A program made the position numbers and the translations under genes. The notes beneath the pieces were generated by a model, which worked only from the letters and a program-made list of their open reading frames with translations, was not told the origin of the DNA and searched no databases. A stretch of 42,405 bases of DNA from Actinobacteria bacterium casp-actino5 (GTDB taxonomy: Bacteria; Actinomycetota; Acidimicrobiia; Acidimicrobiales; Ilumatobacteraceae). The stretch spans positions 1-42,405 of the forward strand of contig LFFE01000032.1 of the NCBI GenBank assembly GCA_001510385.1. Direction: 5' to 3'. Positions 34,232-41,252 of this stretch are shown here, one piece after another; within the stretch, counting starts at the first letter, position 1; each line of letters begins with the position of its first letter.

Positions 34232-35020
34232 ATGGCAAATCGGCTCGAACACAAATCAGCGTTTGTTGTAGGCGGCAATAGCGGAATTGGCTTGGCTATC
34301 GCGGCGGCGTTTGTTGCCGAAGGCGCACGGGTGACGATTGCTGGCACGAATGCAACCAAGAATGCAGCGGCTGTTGATCAGCTCGACCAGCTGGGCTCCG
34401 CTGAAACGGTTCGTGCAATTCAACTCGATGTGTCAGATCGTGAATCATGCTTTGAAGCGGTCAACCAGGTGGTTGAGACCTCGGGCTCGATTGACGTTCT
34501 TGTGAATGGTGCCGGCATTTATGCCTCTCGCCAGTTTGAGGCATTTACTCACGACGAATTCTCAAGAATTCTGGACGTGAACCTTCATGGACCGTTCCAT
34601 CTCACTCAAGCTGTGTTGCCACATATGAAGTCGCAGCAGTGGGGGAGGATCATCAACATCGGCTCATCTGCAGGCAAGTGGGCGTCACGAAATCAGGCTG
34701 CCTACAACGTGTCAAAGCATGGCCTTATCGGAATGACGCGCTGTGTTGCGGTTGAAGTTGGCGGTACTGGCATCACGGTGAACGCGCTGTGCCCGGGAAT
34801 GGTCGAGACCGATATGTCAGATGCGCTTGAGCGTGAGCAGGCTGATGCGTCGGGCACGACGCCAGAGGCGGTGAAGGCCGGGTTGCATGGTCGAATTGCG
34901 ATGGGTCGATACCTGCAACCCGACGAGATGGCCGGCCTTGCGGTGTATCTCGCGTCGGACGAGTCGAGTGGAATGACCGGACAGTCGATCATGGTCGACG
35001 GGGGAATGGTGTTTGTCTGA
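34232..35020 (+). CDS. Short-chain dehydrogenase/reductase (FabG-like)
   Basis: 262 residues. NAD(P)-binding GGNSGIG near residue 14, NGAG near 91, catalytic Ser in IGSSAG near 144, Tyr158 and Lys162 in AAYNVSKHG, and C-terminal GMTGQSIMVDGG are all present. The last part matches 3-oxoacyl-ACP reductases and 3-hydroxybutyrate dehydrogenases; the substrate cannot be assigned. The start is the only ATG consistent with the Rossmann fold; GGGGG lies 12 nt upstream and a TAATGA hexamer 6 nt upstream. Confidence 0.9.
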   Translation: MANRLEHKSAFVVGGNSGIGLAIAAAFVAEGARVTIAGTNATKNAAAVDQLDQLGSAETVRAIQLDVSDRESCFEAVNQVVETSGSIDVLVNGAGIYASRQFEAFTHDEFSRILDVNLHGPFHLTQAVLPHMKSQQWGRIINIGSSAGKWASRNQAAYNVSKHGLIGMTRCVAVEVGGTGITVNALCPGMVETDMSDALEREQADASGTTPEAVKAGLHGRIAMGRYLQPDEMAGLAVYLASDESSGMTGQSIMVDGGMVFV

Positions 35021-35042
35021 GATAAACAAAGCCCAGACCGAA

Positions 35043-35117
35043 TGGTCCGCCCCCTGGGATTCGAACCCAGAACCAATGGATTAAGAGTCCACTGCTCTGC
35101 CATTGAGCTAGAGGCGG
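35043..35117 (-). tRNA. tRNA-Lys (anticodon CTT), CCA encoded
   Basis: The cloverleaf folds on the minus strand: acceptor CCGCCTC/GGGGCGG with one G-U pair, D arm GCTC/GAGC, anticodon loop CTCTTAA (CTT at the centre), T arm CTGGG-TTCGAAT-CCCAG, discriminator A and an encoded CCA. 75 nt including CCA. Confidence 0.97.
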
Positions 35118-35123
35118 TAAAAG

Positions 35124-35168
35124 CCCGGGCAGTGTAGGCAGCGAAATGCCGATGCCCAACTGCCCGGG
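35124..35168 (-). terminator. 10-bp inverted repeat between tRNA-His and tRNA-Lys
   Basis: CCCGGGCAGT (35124-35133) and ACTGCCCGGG (35159-35168) form a perfect 10-bp stem with a 25-nt loop that holds a smaller GGCA/TGCC hairpin. On the minus strand it follows tRNA-His and is trailed by CTTTTA, so it may terminate or process the tRNA-His transcript before tRNA-Lys. Confidence 0.5.
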
Positions 35169-35171
35169 ATC

Positions 35172-35249
35172 TGGGGTGAGCGAGGGGACTTGAACCCCCG
35201 GCCTTCAGGGCCACAACCTGACGCTCTAACCACCTGAGCTACGCCCACC
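35172..35249 (-). tRNA. tRNA-His (anticodon GTG), CCA encoded
   Basis: Minus-strand cloverleaf: acceptor GTGGGCG/CGCTCAC, anticodon stem TCAGG/CCTGA with loop TTGTGGC (GTG), T arm with GTTCAAGTC, discriminator C73 and encoded CCA. An extra G at position -1 (35249) opposite C73 is encoded, the identity element of tRNA-His. Confidence 0.97.
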
Positions 35250-35372
35250 ATGTACCTCAATAGTCTGCCAGCAAGAACAGCAATCGACACATTCAAATTG
35301 TTGATCACTACCTCTGAAACAGAATGCTCGAATGATCCCTCGCGCGATGTGGTGTGAGCGCGGAGATTCTGC

Positions 35373-35378
35373 GACAAT
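35373..35378 (+). promoter_or_regulatory. -10 box GACAAT of the acyl-CoA dehydrogenase gene (leaderless)
   Basis: GACAAT followed by 6 nt and the GTG at 35385. The hexamer departs from TANNNT at its first base, but the spacing matches the other leaderless genes. Confidence 0.4.
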
Positions 35379-35384
35379 GGTCGG

Positions 35385-36593
35385 GTGAGTTCAGACAACG
35401 CCGCAACCATTCTTGAATCAGCAATTGACGCGTTTCTCGCCGAAAATGACCCAAAGGCAATGGACAACATTGCATTCCGAGGGGCGCGCTACGACCACGG
35501 ACTGGCGTGGGTGCACTTCCCGGAGGGAAACGGCGGTTTGGGCCTTCGCCCAGACCTCAACCGACTTGTTGAACGTCGCATGCGTGAGGCCGGTGCAGAG
35601 CCTGCCGACCCGACCTCGTTCTTCATGGCACTTGCTGGCCCGACGATTTTGACTCATGGCTCCGACGAGCAGCGCGCCCGCTTCCTCCGGCCCATGTTTA
35701 CCGGAGAAGAGAAGTGGTGTCAGCTGTTTTCTGAGCCCGGAGCAGGGTCGGACTTCGCGGGGCTCGCTTCGCGAGCGGTTCGCGATGGCGACGAGTGGAT
35801 CGTGAACGGTCAGAAGGTGTGGAACACTTTGGCGCACCTAGCTGACTGGGGAATGCTCGTCACCCGAACCGACCCTGAAGCACCGAAGCACAAGGGAATG
35901 ACCTATTTCGCAATCGATATGCACTCAGAAGGTGTCGAGGTTCGTCCGTTACGACAGATCACGGGTGAGGCTGAGTTCAACGAGGTGTACTTCACCGATG
36001 CTCGTATTCCTGACGATCAACGTATCGGGGCAGAGGGCGAAGGATGGCGTGCCGCTCTCACCACATTGATGAATGAGCGCACTGCAATTGGTGGTGGATC
36101 GGCTGGTGGTGGCAAGCCTCAGAAGGGTGCCGCCGCAAACGACGCGGTGAAGATCTGGAACACACTCGATGCATCCGAGAAGACCGATGTTCGTCGTGAC
36201 CGCCTGATGCAGTTGTGGGTCCGTGCTGAAGTTGGCCGTTTGACAAATGTTCGAGCTGCTGAAGCAGCCAAGGTTGGTAACCCTGGCCCTGAGGGATCAG
36301 TGTCGAAACTTGAGTTCGCAAATCTCAACAAAGAGCTGTACGACTTCTGTATTGACCTCATGGGCCCCGCCGGGCTCATCGATTACGACTACACCTTCCG
36401 GCGTCCGACAGAACTTGATGCGACTGGAGCAAATAAGAGTGCCCAATATGCGTTCTTGCGGGTTCGGGCGAACTCAATTGAGGGCGGAACTTCAGAAATC
36501 TTGAAGAACATCATCGGCGAGCAAGTACTCGGGCTTCCGGGTGAGCCTCGCGTTGACAAAGATCTTCCATGGTCGAAGGTGCCGCGCAGCTGA
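35385..36593 (+). CDS. Acyl-CoA dehydrogenase (FadE family)
   Basis: 402 residues. FAD-dependent alpha,beta-dehydrogenation of an acyl-CoA. The flavin/substrate region QLFSEPGAGSDFAGLASRA is near residue 110, VNGQKVWNT near 140, NEVYFTDARIP near 198 and the C-terminal IEGGTSEILKNIIGEQVLGLP closes the family signature. The substrate may be a fatty acid or sterol side chain; it cannot be told here. The GTG start lies 6 nt after GACAAT and no Shine-Dalgarno sequence is seen. Confidence 0.92.
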   Translation: MSSDNAATILESAIDAFLAENDPKAMDNIAFRGARYDHGLAWVHFPEGNGGLGLRPDLNRLVERRMREAGAEPADPTSFFMALAGPTILTHGSDEQRARFLRPMFTGEEKWCQLFSEPGAGSDFAGLASRAVRDGDEWIVNGQKVWNTLAHLADWGMLVTRTDPEAPKHKGMTYFAIDMHSEGVEVRPLRQITGEAEFNEVYFTDARIPDDQRIGAEGEGWRAALTTLMNERTAIGGGSAGGGKPQKGAAANDAVKIWNTLDASEKTDVRRDRLMQLWVRAEVGRLTNVRAAEAAKVGNPGPEGSVSKLEFANLNKELYDFCIDLMGPAGLIDYDYTFRRPTELDATGANKSAQYAFLRVRANSIEGGTSEILKNIIGEQVLGLPGEPRVDKDLPWSKVPRS

Positions 36594-36710
36594 CGATCTG
36601 AGTTGGGTGCCAAACCGCCTAGCGAGGCTGTGGCGCTCTGCTACGTTCTCATAACTGGAATGTTTGCCGGCATTGTGCTGGCGGCCATCGCACGAGGAGA
36701 AAACAACACG

Positions 36711-38075
36711 ATGACGTCGTCGGACCAATCTGCATTGGCAGCAAGGGCGAGGGAAATCACCAAGCGGGAGATGGCGATCTACGCTGATCGCACTCAGGGA
36801 TCGCAACGGGCAACTGATCGCACCCGAAAGGTGATGCCAGCCGGTGTGCCGTCAAGTTTTCAGGCTTATGACCCTCATCCAATTGTGGTCTCGCATGCAG
36901 CGGGCAGTCGAATGTCTGATGTTGATGGAAATGAGTACGTCGATTACGACATGGGTTTTGGTGCGTTGTTTGCGGGTCACATGAACCCTCATGTTCGCCG
37001 TGCTGTCGAAGAACAACTCGATTCTGGAACCCTTTATGTCACGCCATGCGAACTCAACGGTGAAGTTGGTGAGTTGCTCGCTGAGCGTTACGGGTTTCCG
37101 ATGTGGCGTCCAACAAATTCTGGTACCGAGGCAACGATGGACGCGATCCGTCTTGCTCGCGGTGTGACTGGTCGAGACAAGATCGTGAAAGTTGAGGGTG
37201 GCTACCACGGCCATCACGACGAGGTCATGATTTCGAACAAGCCGTCCCTTGACGCAGCCGGCCCTGCCGATGCACCACATTCGGTTCCTCAGTCGGCTGG
37301 TATTCCTCACGGTGTCATCAATGACGTGAAGGTCATTCCGTACAACGATCCTGCTGCACTTGAGCGCGTTCTCGCCCCAGGCGACATCGCATGTTTCATC
37401 GTCGAACCGGTGATGGAAAATATTGGTATCTGTATGCCTGATGAGGGCTACCTCGAGGCTGTTCGTGAGATCACTCAACGTCACGGAACTCTGCTCATAT
37501 TTGATGAGGTGAAGACCGGCATTACTGCGGGGTATGGGGGAGCAACTAATCAGCTGGGCGTGCGTCCCGACCTCATTACGTTGGCGAAATCAATTGGTGG
37601 TGGCTTCCCGGTCGGTGCGTTCGGAGGTAAGGCCGAGTACATGGACTACATCACCGATGGTTCTGTGCTTCATCTTGGTACGTATAACGGCAACCCTCTG
37701 GTGATGGCGGCGGTGAAAGCAACATTGACGCAAGCCTGCACGAAAGAAATTGTTGCGCAGACGGTCGATCGCAACACCCGGCTTGTTGAGGCGTGTCAGG
37801 CCATCATTGACGATTCTGAAATTCCGGCGCACACCGTGCAGTTCGGGGCGAAGGGTTGCATTACGTGGTCAACCAAAAGAGTTCGCAATTACCGTGATTA
37901 CAAGGCGACCGATTTTGATCTTGCATTTGCGCAGTGGATCCACGGCATTAATCGTGGAGTGCTGCTTCCTCCGGGTCTTGACGAACAGTGGCTGATCTCA
38001 GTCATGCACGACGAAGATGACGCAATGCGTTATTCGCAGGTTTTTCAGGAATTCGTCGACGAACTAATCGCTTAG
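36711..38075 (+). CDS. Class III PLP aminotransferase (glutamate-1-semialdehyde aminomutase-like)
   Basis: 454 residues from ATG 36711, with GAGGAG about 11 nt upstream. FDEVKTGITAGYGG near residue 263 and the PLP lysine Lys293 in LAKSIGGGFPVGAFGG are typical of the HemL-like branch; VDYDMGFGALFAGHMNP and NSGTEATMDAIRLARG supply substrate and phosphate contacts. The sequence is longer than HemL at its N-terminus, so it is more likely an amino-acid or amine transaminase than the tetrapyrrole enzyme. A frame extending back to 36603 adds a hydrophobic stretch out of place for this soluble enzyme and is rejected. Confidence 0.85.
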   Translation: MTSSDQSALAARAREITKREMAIYADRTQGSQRATDRTRKVMPAGVPSSFQAYDPHPIVVSHAAGSRMSDVDGNEYVDYDMGFGALFAGHMNPHVRRAVEEQLDSGTLYVTPCELNGEVGELLAERYGFPMWRPTNSGTEATMDAIRLARGVTGRDKIVKVEGGYHGHHDEVMISNKPSLDAAGPADAPHSVPQSAGIPHGVINDVKVIPYNDPAALERVLAPGDIACFIVEPVMENIGICMPDEGYLEAVREITQRHGTLLIFDEVKTGITAGYGGATNQLGVRPDLITLAKSIGGGFPVGAFGGKAEYMDYITDGSVLHLGTYNGNPLVMAAVKATLTQACTKEIVAQTVDRNTRLVEACQAIIDDSEIPAHTVQFGAKGCITWSTKRVRNYRDYKATDFDLAFAQWIHGINRGVLLPPGLDEQWLISVMHDEDDAMRYSQVFQEFVDELIA

Positions 38076-38879
38076 TTACCAACGTTGCGAGCGCCGTCGC
38101 CCACTTGCTGACGGGCCGTTCCACTGTCTCCGGCGGCTTCCGTTCATTGCTGTCACAAACAGTGCTCCCGATCCGATGGTGAGCACGACGGCGCTGACGA
38201 GCGCAACCGGAAATGCTCTTCCTGCGAGGGCTGGCGCAAGCGAGGTCCAACTACTTGCATCGATTGCTGGAATAACGAATGTCGGGATTGCCCAGCCAAT
38301 AATGATGAGCGAGCCTGCTGTGGCGATGAGCAATTCCGCAAGTGCTTGGATGATTTCTGATCGGTAAGGCCGAAGAATGAGTCCGAAGATGAGTGCAAGT
38401 GCCCCGAGGGCTGCAGAGATGATCATTGCCCAACCAGTCGATGTCCTCGCAGTTTTGAGAGTGCCGATCACTGGCACCGGGATGGTTGCTGACGGGGCGT
38501 CGTATGCCTTTTCGTTGCGAACAATATTGACGAGTTCGCTCGGAACGATGACGACAAGATCATCGTTTGATCCGATCGCTCTGAGGTGCGCACGCTCAAT
38601 AAAGGGCGCAAATTCAGCGGCGCCTGCTCGTTTCGAAAGCACTTCAGAGTCGAGGAAGTTCGCAAGAGTGTCTGGTGTGGTACCGAGGGCACCTGCCGTT
38701 CGTGCTGACACCACGGTGATGATCTCAAGTCTGATTTCTGATTGATCGAGAATTGCTGCGGCGATTGACGGGGAGTCATCTGGTGTGAAGACGGTGCGCT
38801 GCAGCCACCAGCAGCCGGCCGAGATGCCGAACGCAACACTCGAAATAAGAAGCAGAATCGAGGCGAAAGTGCGTTGCAC
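38076..38879 (-). CDS. Integral membrane protein of unknown function
   Basis: 267 residues. One N-terminal membrane segment (about 7-28, FASILLLISSVAFGISAGCWW), an extracytoplasmic region of about 110 residues, then three more segments (about 150-170, 185-210 and 220-245) and a basic Arg-rich C-terminus. Not recognised. The GTG start is 6 nt after CAGACT on the minus strand. The stop TAA abuts the aminotransferase stop on the other strand. Confidence 0.7.
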   Translation of the reverse strand: MQRTFASILLLISSVAFGISAGCWWLQRTVFTPDDSPSIAAAILDQSEIRLEIITVVSARTAGALGTTPDTLANFLDSEVLSKRAGAAEFAPFIERAHLRAIGSNDDLVVIVPSELVNIVRNEKAYDAPSATIPVPVIGTLKTARTSTGWAMIISAALGALALIFGLILRPYRSEIIQALAELLIATAGSLIIIGWAIPTFVIPAIDASSWTSLAPALAGRAFPVALVSAVVLTIGSGALFVTAMNGSRRRQWNGPSASGRRRSQRW

Positions 38880-38885
38880 GAAGTC

Positions 38886-38910
38886 AGTCTGTCAGGTGAA
38901 CGGATAGTCT
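38886..38910. promoter_or_regulatory. Divergent leaderless promoters (-10 CAGACT and TAGTCT)
   Basis: Minus-strand CAGACT (38886-38891) is 6 nt from the GTG at 38879; plus-strand TAGTCT (38905-38910) is 6 nt from the ATG at 38917. The two start codons are 37 bp apart and neither has a Shine-Dalgarno sequence. Confidence 0.5.
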
Positions 38911-38916
38911 GCGACT

Positions 38917-39387
38917 ATGTCTAAAGGTACGGACATTTCCTCATCGCAAGGTGGCTCGTCTGAACTTCCCGCAGTGGCGTTTGATTCGCTCCCAGGATTT
39001 TGGGCACTGCTCGGTCGCGGGCTCACCCGACGCTGTGCATGGTGCGGAGATCGCAAGGCCTATTTCACGGGTTGGTTTCGCCGCCAAGATGCCTGTGGTG
39101 CGTGTCGGCATGGCTGGCGGCGCGGTGATGAGGCATTCGAGCTTGGGGCAACAACTGCCAACATCATCTTGACGTTTTTTTCAATTCTGATCGCGATTCT
39201 GGTGGCGGTTGTCATCACCTGGCCGGATGTTCCAACTGCGGCACTAATCGTCATCATTGGTTCTCTCGCAGTGCTCGGGCCTGCGCTGTGGTACCCGGTC
39301 TCATTCACGTTGTGGCAGGCGGTCGATCTGTTCATGCGTCGCCCAGAACCCAGTGAATTAGCCGGACATGGCGACGCCGACCTATAG
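38917..39387 (+). CDS. DUF983 family membrane protein
   Basis: 156 residues. Two CxxC pairs, CAWC and CGAC about 20 residues apart near residues 40-65, should bind zinc, and two hydrophobic helices follow (about 85-105 and 110-135). DUF983 proteins are small membrane proteins of unknown function found in aerobic bacteria. The ATG is 6 nt after TAGTCT. Confidence 0.85.
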   Translation: MSKGTDISSSQGGSSELPAVAFDSLPGFWALLGRGLTRRCAWCGDRKAYFTGWFRRQDACGACRHGWRRGDEAFELGATTANIILTFFSILIAILVAVVITWPDVPTAALIVIIGSLAVLGPALWYPVSFTLWQAVDLFMRRPEPSELAGHGDADL

Positions 39388-39399
39388 GGGCTAGTCGTT

Positions 39400-39451
39400 C
39401 TGCGCCGAGAGCGGTACTCGATACGAGGCGCAGCTCTGAGATGGTGCGCCT
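39400..39451. other. Competing hairpins downstream of the DUF983 gene
   Basis: The central GGCGCAG (39427-39433) can pair with CTGCGCC upstream (39400-39406) or, as AGGCGCA (39426-39432), with TGCGCCT downstream (39445-39451). Both stems are perfect 7-bp pairings and exclude each other. They could form the 3' end of the DUF983 mRNA; no U-tract follows. The rest of the 330-nt gap to recA holds only the recA promoter and leader. Confidence 0.4.
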
Positions 39452-39547
39452 TATTCGAATCTGGTGTCACCGCAACAAATCGCGGCTGTTGAGCTCAGTC
39501 TGATCGTGATGAGCTGCCGGTTCGCACAATTTCTTCTGATGTAATAC

Positions 39548-39576
39548 TTGCGAACAAGTGTTCGATGAATTACAAT
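39548..39576 (+). promoter_or_regulatory. recA promoter (-35 TTGCGA, 17 nt, -10 TACAAT)
   Basis: TTGCGA at 39548-39553 and TACAAT at 39571-39576 with the ideal 17-nt spacer. Transcription would start near 39583, giving a leader of about 135 nt before the recA ATG with a good AAGGAG. Confidence 0.65.
39551..39564. promoter_or_regulatory. LexA/SOS box
   Basis: CGAACAAGTGTTCG matches the Gram-positive/actinobacterial LexA consensus CGAACRNRYGTTYG exactly and lies between the -35 and -10 of recA, so LexA binding would block RNA polymerase until DNA damage. Confidence 0.85.
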
Positions 39577-39717
39577 CTTGTTATTCGATGTTCCATACAA
39601 ACGATTGCGGTTCCTCTTCCTCTCCAGCGAGTGTTACACCCCCTGAGTACGGTCGACAGAAACCACAACGACTGGGTGGATGTACCCGAATGACAGCGCA
39701 CCGCTAAGGAGAATGAG

Positions 39718-40764
39718 ATGAGCAACGACCGCGACAAAGCATTGGAGATGGCCCTCTCCCAAATCGACAAGCAGTTCGGCAAGGGTTCGATCATGAAGAT
39801 GGGCGAGAAGGGCACACTTGCGATTGCTTCGGTGTCAACTGGTGCTCTTGCACTCGATCTCGCACTCGGCATCGGCGGACTCCCACGCGGCCGAATCACT
39901 GAAATTTATGGCCCCGAGTCGTCCGGTAAGTCAACGCTCGCGATGCACGTTGTTGCTGAGGCTCAGCGCAATGGCGGTGTGTGCGCCTACATCGACGCCG
40001 AGCATGCAATGGATCCCATTTATGCACGGGCCATCGGCGTAGATGTCGACGAACTTCTCATCTCTCAGCCTGATACGGGTGAGCAAGCACTTGAAATTGC
40101 CGACATGCTCGTCCGCTCAGGTGCCATTGACGTCATCGTCATCGACTCGGTTGCTGCACTGACACCGCGAGCAGAGATCGAAGGTGAGATGGGCGACACT
40201 CACGTGGGTCTGCAGGCACGCTTGATGAGCCAAGCACTCCGAAAGATCACCGGAAACCTCAACAAGACGAACACCATCGCAATCTTCATCAACCAGCTGC
40301 GCGAAAAGATTGGTGTGATGTTTGGTTCACCAGAAACCACTCCTGGTGGTCGTGCGCTGAAGTTCTACTCTTCAGTTCGACTTGACATCCGTCGCATTGA
40401 ATCGTTGAAAGATGGCGCAGAAGTCGTCGGAAACCGCACCCGGGTCAAAGTGGTGAAGAACAAAGTATCGCCGCCATTCCGTCAAGCAGAGTTCGACATC
40501 ATGTACGGCAAGGGCATCAGTCGCGAGGGCAGCCTGCTCGATATGGCTGTCGACTACGGCATCATCAACAAGTCAGGTGCGTGGTTCACATACGACGGTG
40601 AACAACTCGGTCAGGGTCGCGAGAACGCGAAGAACTTCCTGTCTGCTCACCCTGAGATCATGGTCGACGTGACTGAGCGTGTCATGGTGGCATCTGGTCT
40701 GCGTGGCGAAGACGGTGAAGAAGCGTTCACCGACGCCGACGATGCACCGATTGAAATTGACTGA
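39718..40764 (+). CDS. recA: Recombinase RecA
   Basis: 348 residues. It forms ATP-dependent filaments for homologous recombination and triggers LexA cleavage. Walker [10 protein letters not shown] is at residues 65-73, MAW-type loop [10 protein letters not shown] near 92, Walker [13 protein letters not shown] near 140, and [20 protein letters not shown] forms loop L2 near 200. The C-terminus is acidic as usual. AAGGAG is 8 nt before the ATG. recX, which usually follows recA in actinobacteria, is not adjacent. Confidence 0.98.
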   Translation: MSNDRDKALEMALSQIDKQFGKGSIMKMGEKGTLAIASVSTGALALDLALGIGGLPRGRITEIYGPESSGKSTLAMHVVAEAQRNGGVCAYIDAEHAMDPIYARAIGVDVDELLISQPDTGEQALEIADMLVRSGAIDVIVIDSVAALTPRAEIEGEMGDTHVGLQARLMSQALRKITGNLNKTNTIAIFINQLREKIGVMFGSPETTPGGRALKFYSSVRLDIRRIESLKDGAEVVGNRTRVKVVKNKVSPPFRQAEFDIMYGKGISREGSLLDMAVDYGIINKSGAWFTYDGEQLGQGRENAKNFLSAHPEIMVDVTERVMVASGLRGEDGEEAFTDADDAPIEID

Positions 40765-40778
40765 GGTGGTAGCGGAGT

Positions 40779-40796
40779 CTGGCGCTTAGGCGCCGG
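40779..40796. terminator. Hairpin at the convergent 3' ends of recA and the DUF2269-like gene
   Basis: CTGGCGC-TTAG-GCGCCGG, 7 bp with one G-U pair. The loop contains the stop codon of the minus-strand gene. There is no U-tract on either side, so termination is only possible, not shown. Confidence 0.4.
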
Positions 40797-41196
40797 GCTT
40801 CCAAATCATCAGCACAAGGCCAACAACAAGGCTGAGGTGGGTCACACCAATTCCAGCCGCGAGTTTTGATGTCGCTGATGGCGATTCGTCAGAGAGCGAC
40901 GGCCGAACAAGAAACCAATTCACGGCAAGAGCGATCAACCAGATGAGAATTGATGCGCTCAGCCAAGGCGATGACATCTTCCATTCGCCGATGCCAGCGA
41001 GCCCCATACCAAAAACCCACATGAGGACGAGCGCAGGCATGACGAGGCGGAGGTGGAGTTTCGCAATGGTTGCAGTTTCTCCAGCCTTTTTGAGTGGTGT
41101 GTAAAGGAACAACGGTCCAAATGCAGCCATTGCAGAAACAATGTGGAGTAATCCAAGAATGCGATAACCGGACGTGTCCAAGATGAGAGCTGTCAT
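40786..41196 (-). CDS. DUF2269-like four-helix membrane protein
   Basis: 136 residues from ATG 41196 (MTALILDTSGYRILGLLHIV). About four membrane segments; the His in LLHIVSAMAAFGP and the HLRLVMPALVL pattern suit the DUF2269/CopD-like family, which has no settled function. A longer frame from a TTG at 41214 is rejected because TAACGT lies 7 nt upstream of the ATG. It converges with recA and diverges from the protease gene. Confidence 0.7.
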   Translation of the reverse strand: MTALILDTSGYRILGLLHIVSAMAAFGPLFLYTPLKKAGETATIAKLHLRLVMPALVLMWVFGMGLAGIGEWKMSSPWLSASILIWLIALAVNWFLVRPSLSDESPSATSKLAAGIGVTHLSLVVGLVLMIWKPGA

Positions 41197-41203
41197 GTCC
41201 TGC

Positions 41204-41209
41204 ACGTTA
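41204..41209 (-). promoter_or_regulatory. -10 box TAACGT of the DUF2269-like gene (leaderless)
   Basis: TAACGT on the minus strand followed by 7 nt and the ATG at 41196. Confidence 0.5.
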
Positions 41210-41219
41210 TCCAAGTAGG

Positions 41220-41235
41220 TGACCGATGCCGGTCA
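41220..41235. repeat. TGACCG-ATGC-CGGTCA palindrome
   Basis: A perfect 6-bp inverted repeat with a 4-nt spacer in the 56-bp divergent promoter region between the membrane protein and the protease gene, 18 nt before the protease start. It could be an operator; the regulator is unknown. Confidence 0.35.
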
Positions 41236-41252
41236 TGTCATACTCGGAGAAG

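Noticed and set aside
36603-36710. N-terminal extension of the class III aminotransferase with a hydrophobic stretch
   Set aside because: Soluble PLP enzymes have no such segment; the ATG at 36711 has a good GAGGAG and the family N-terminus. I see no other gene in this 117-nt leader.
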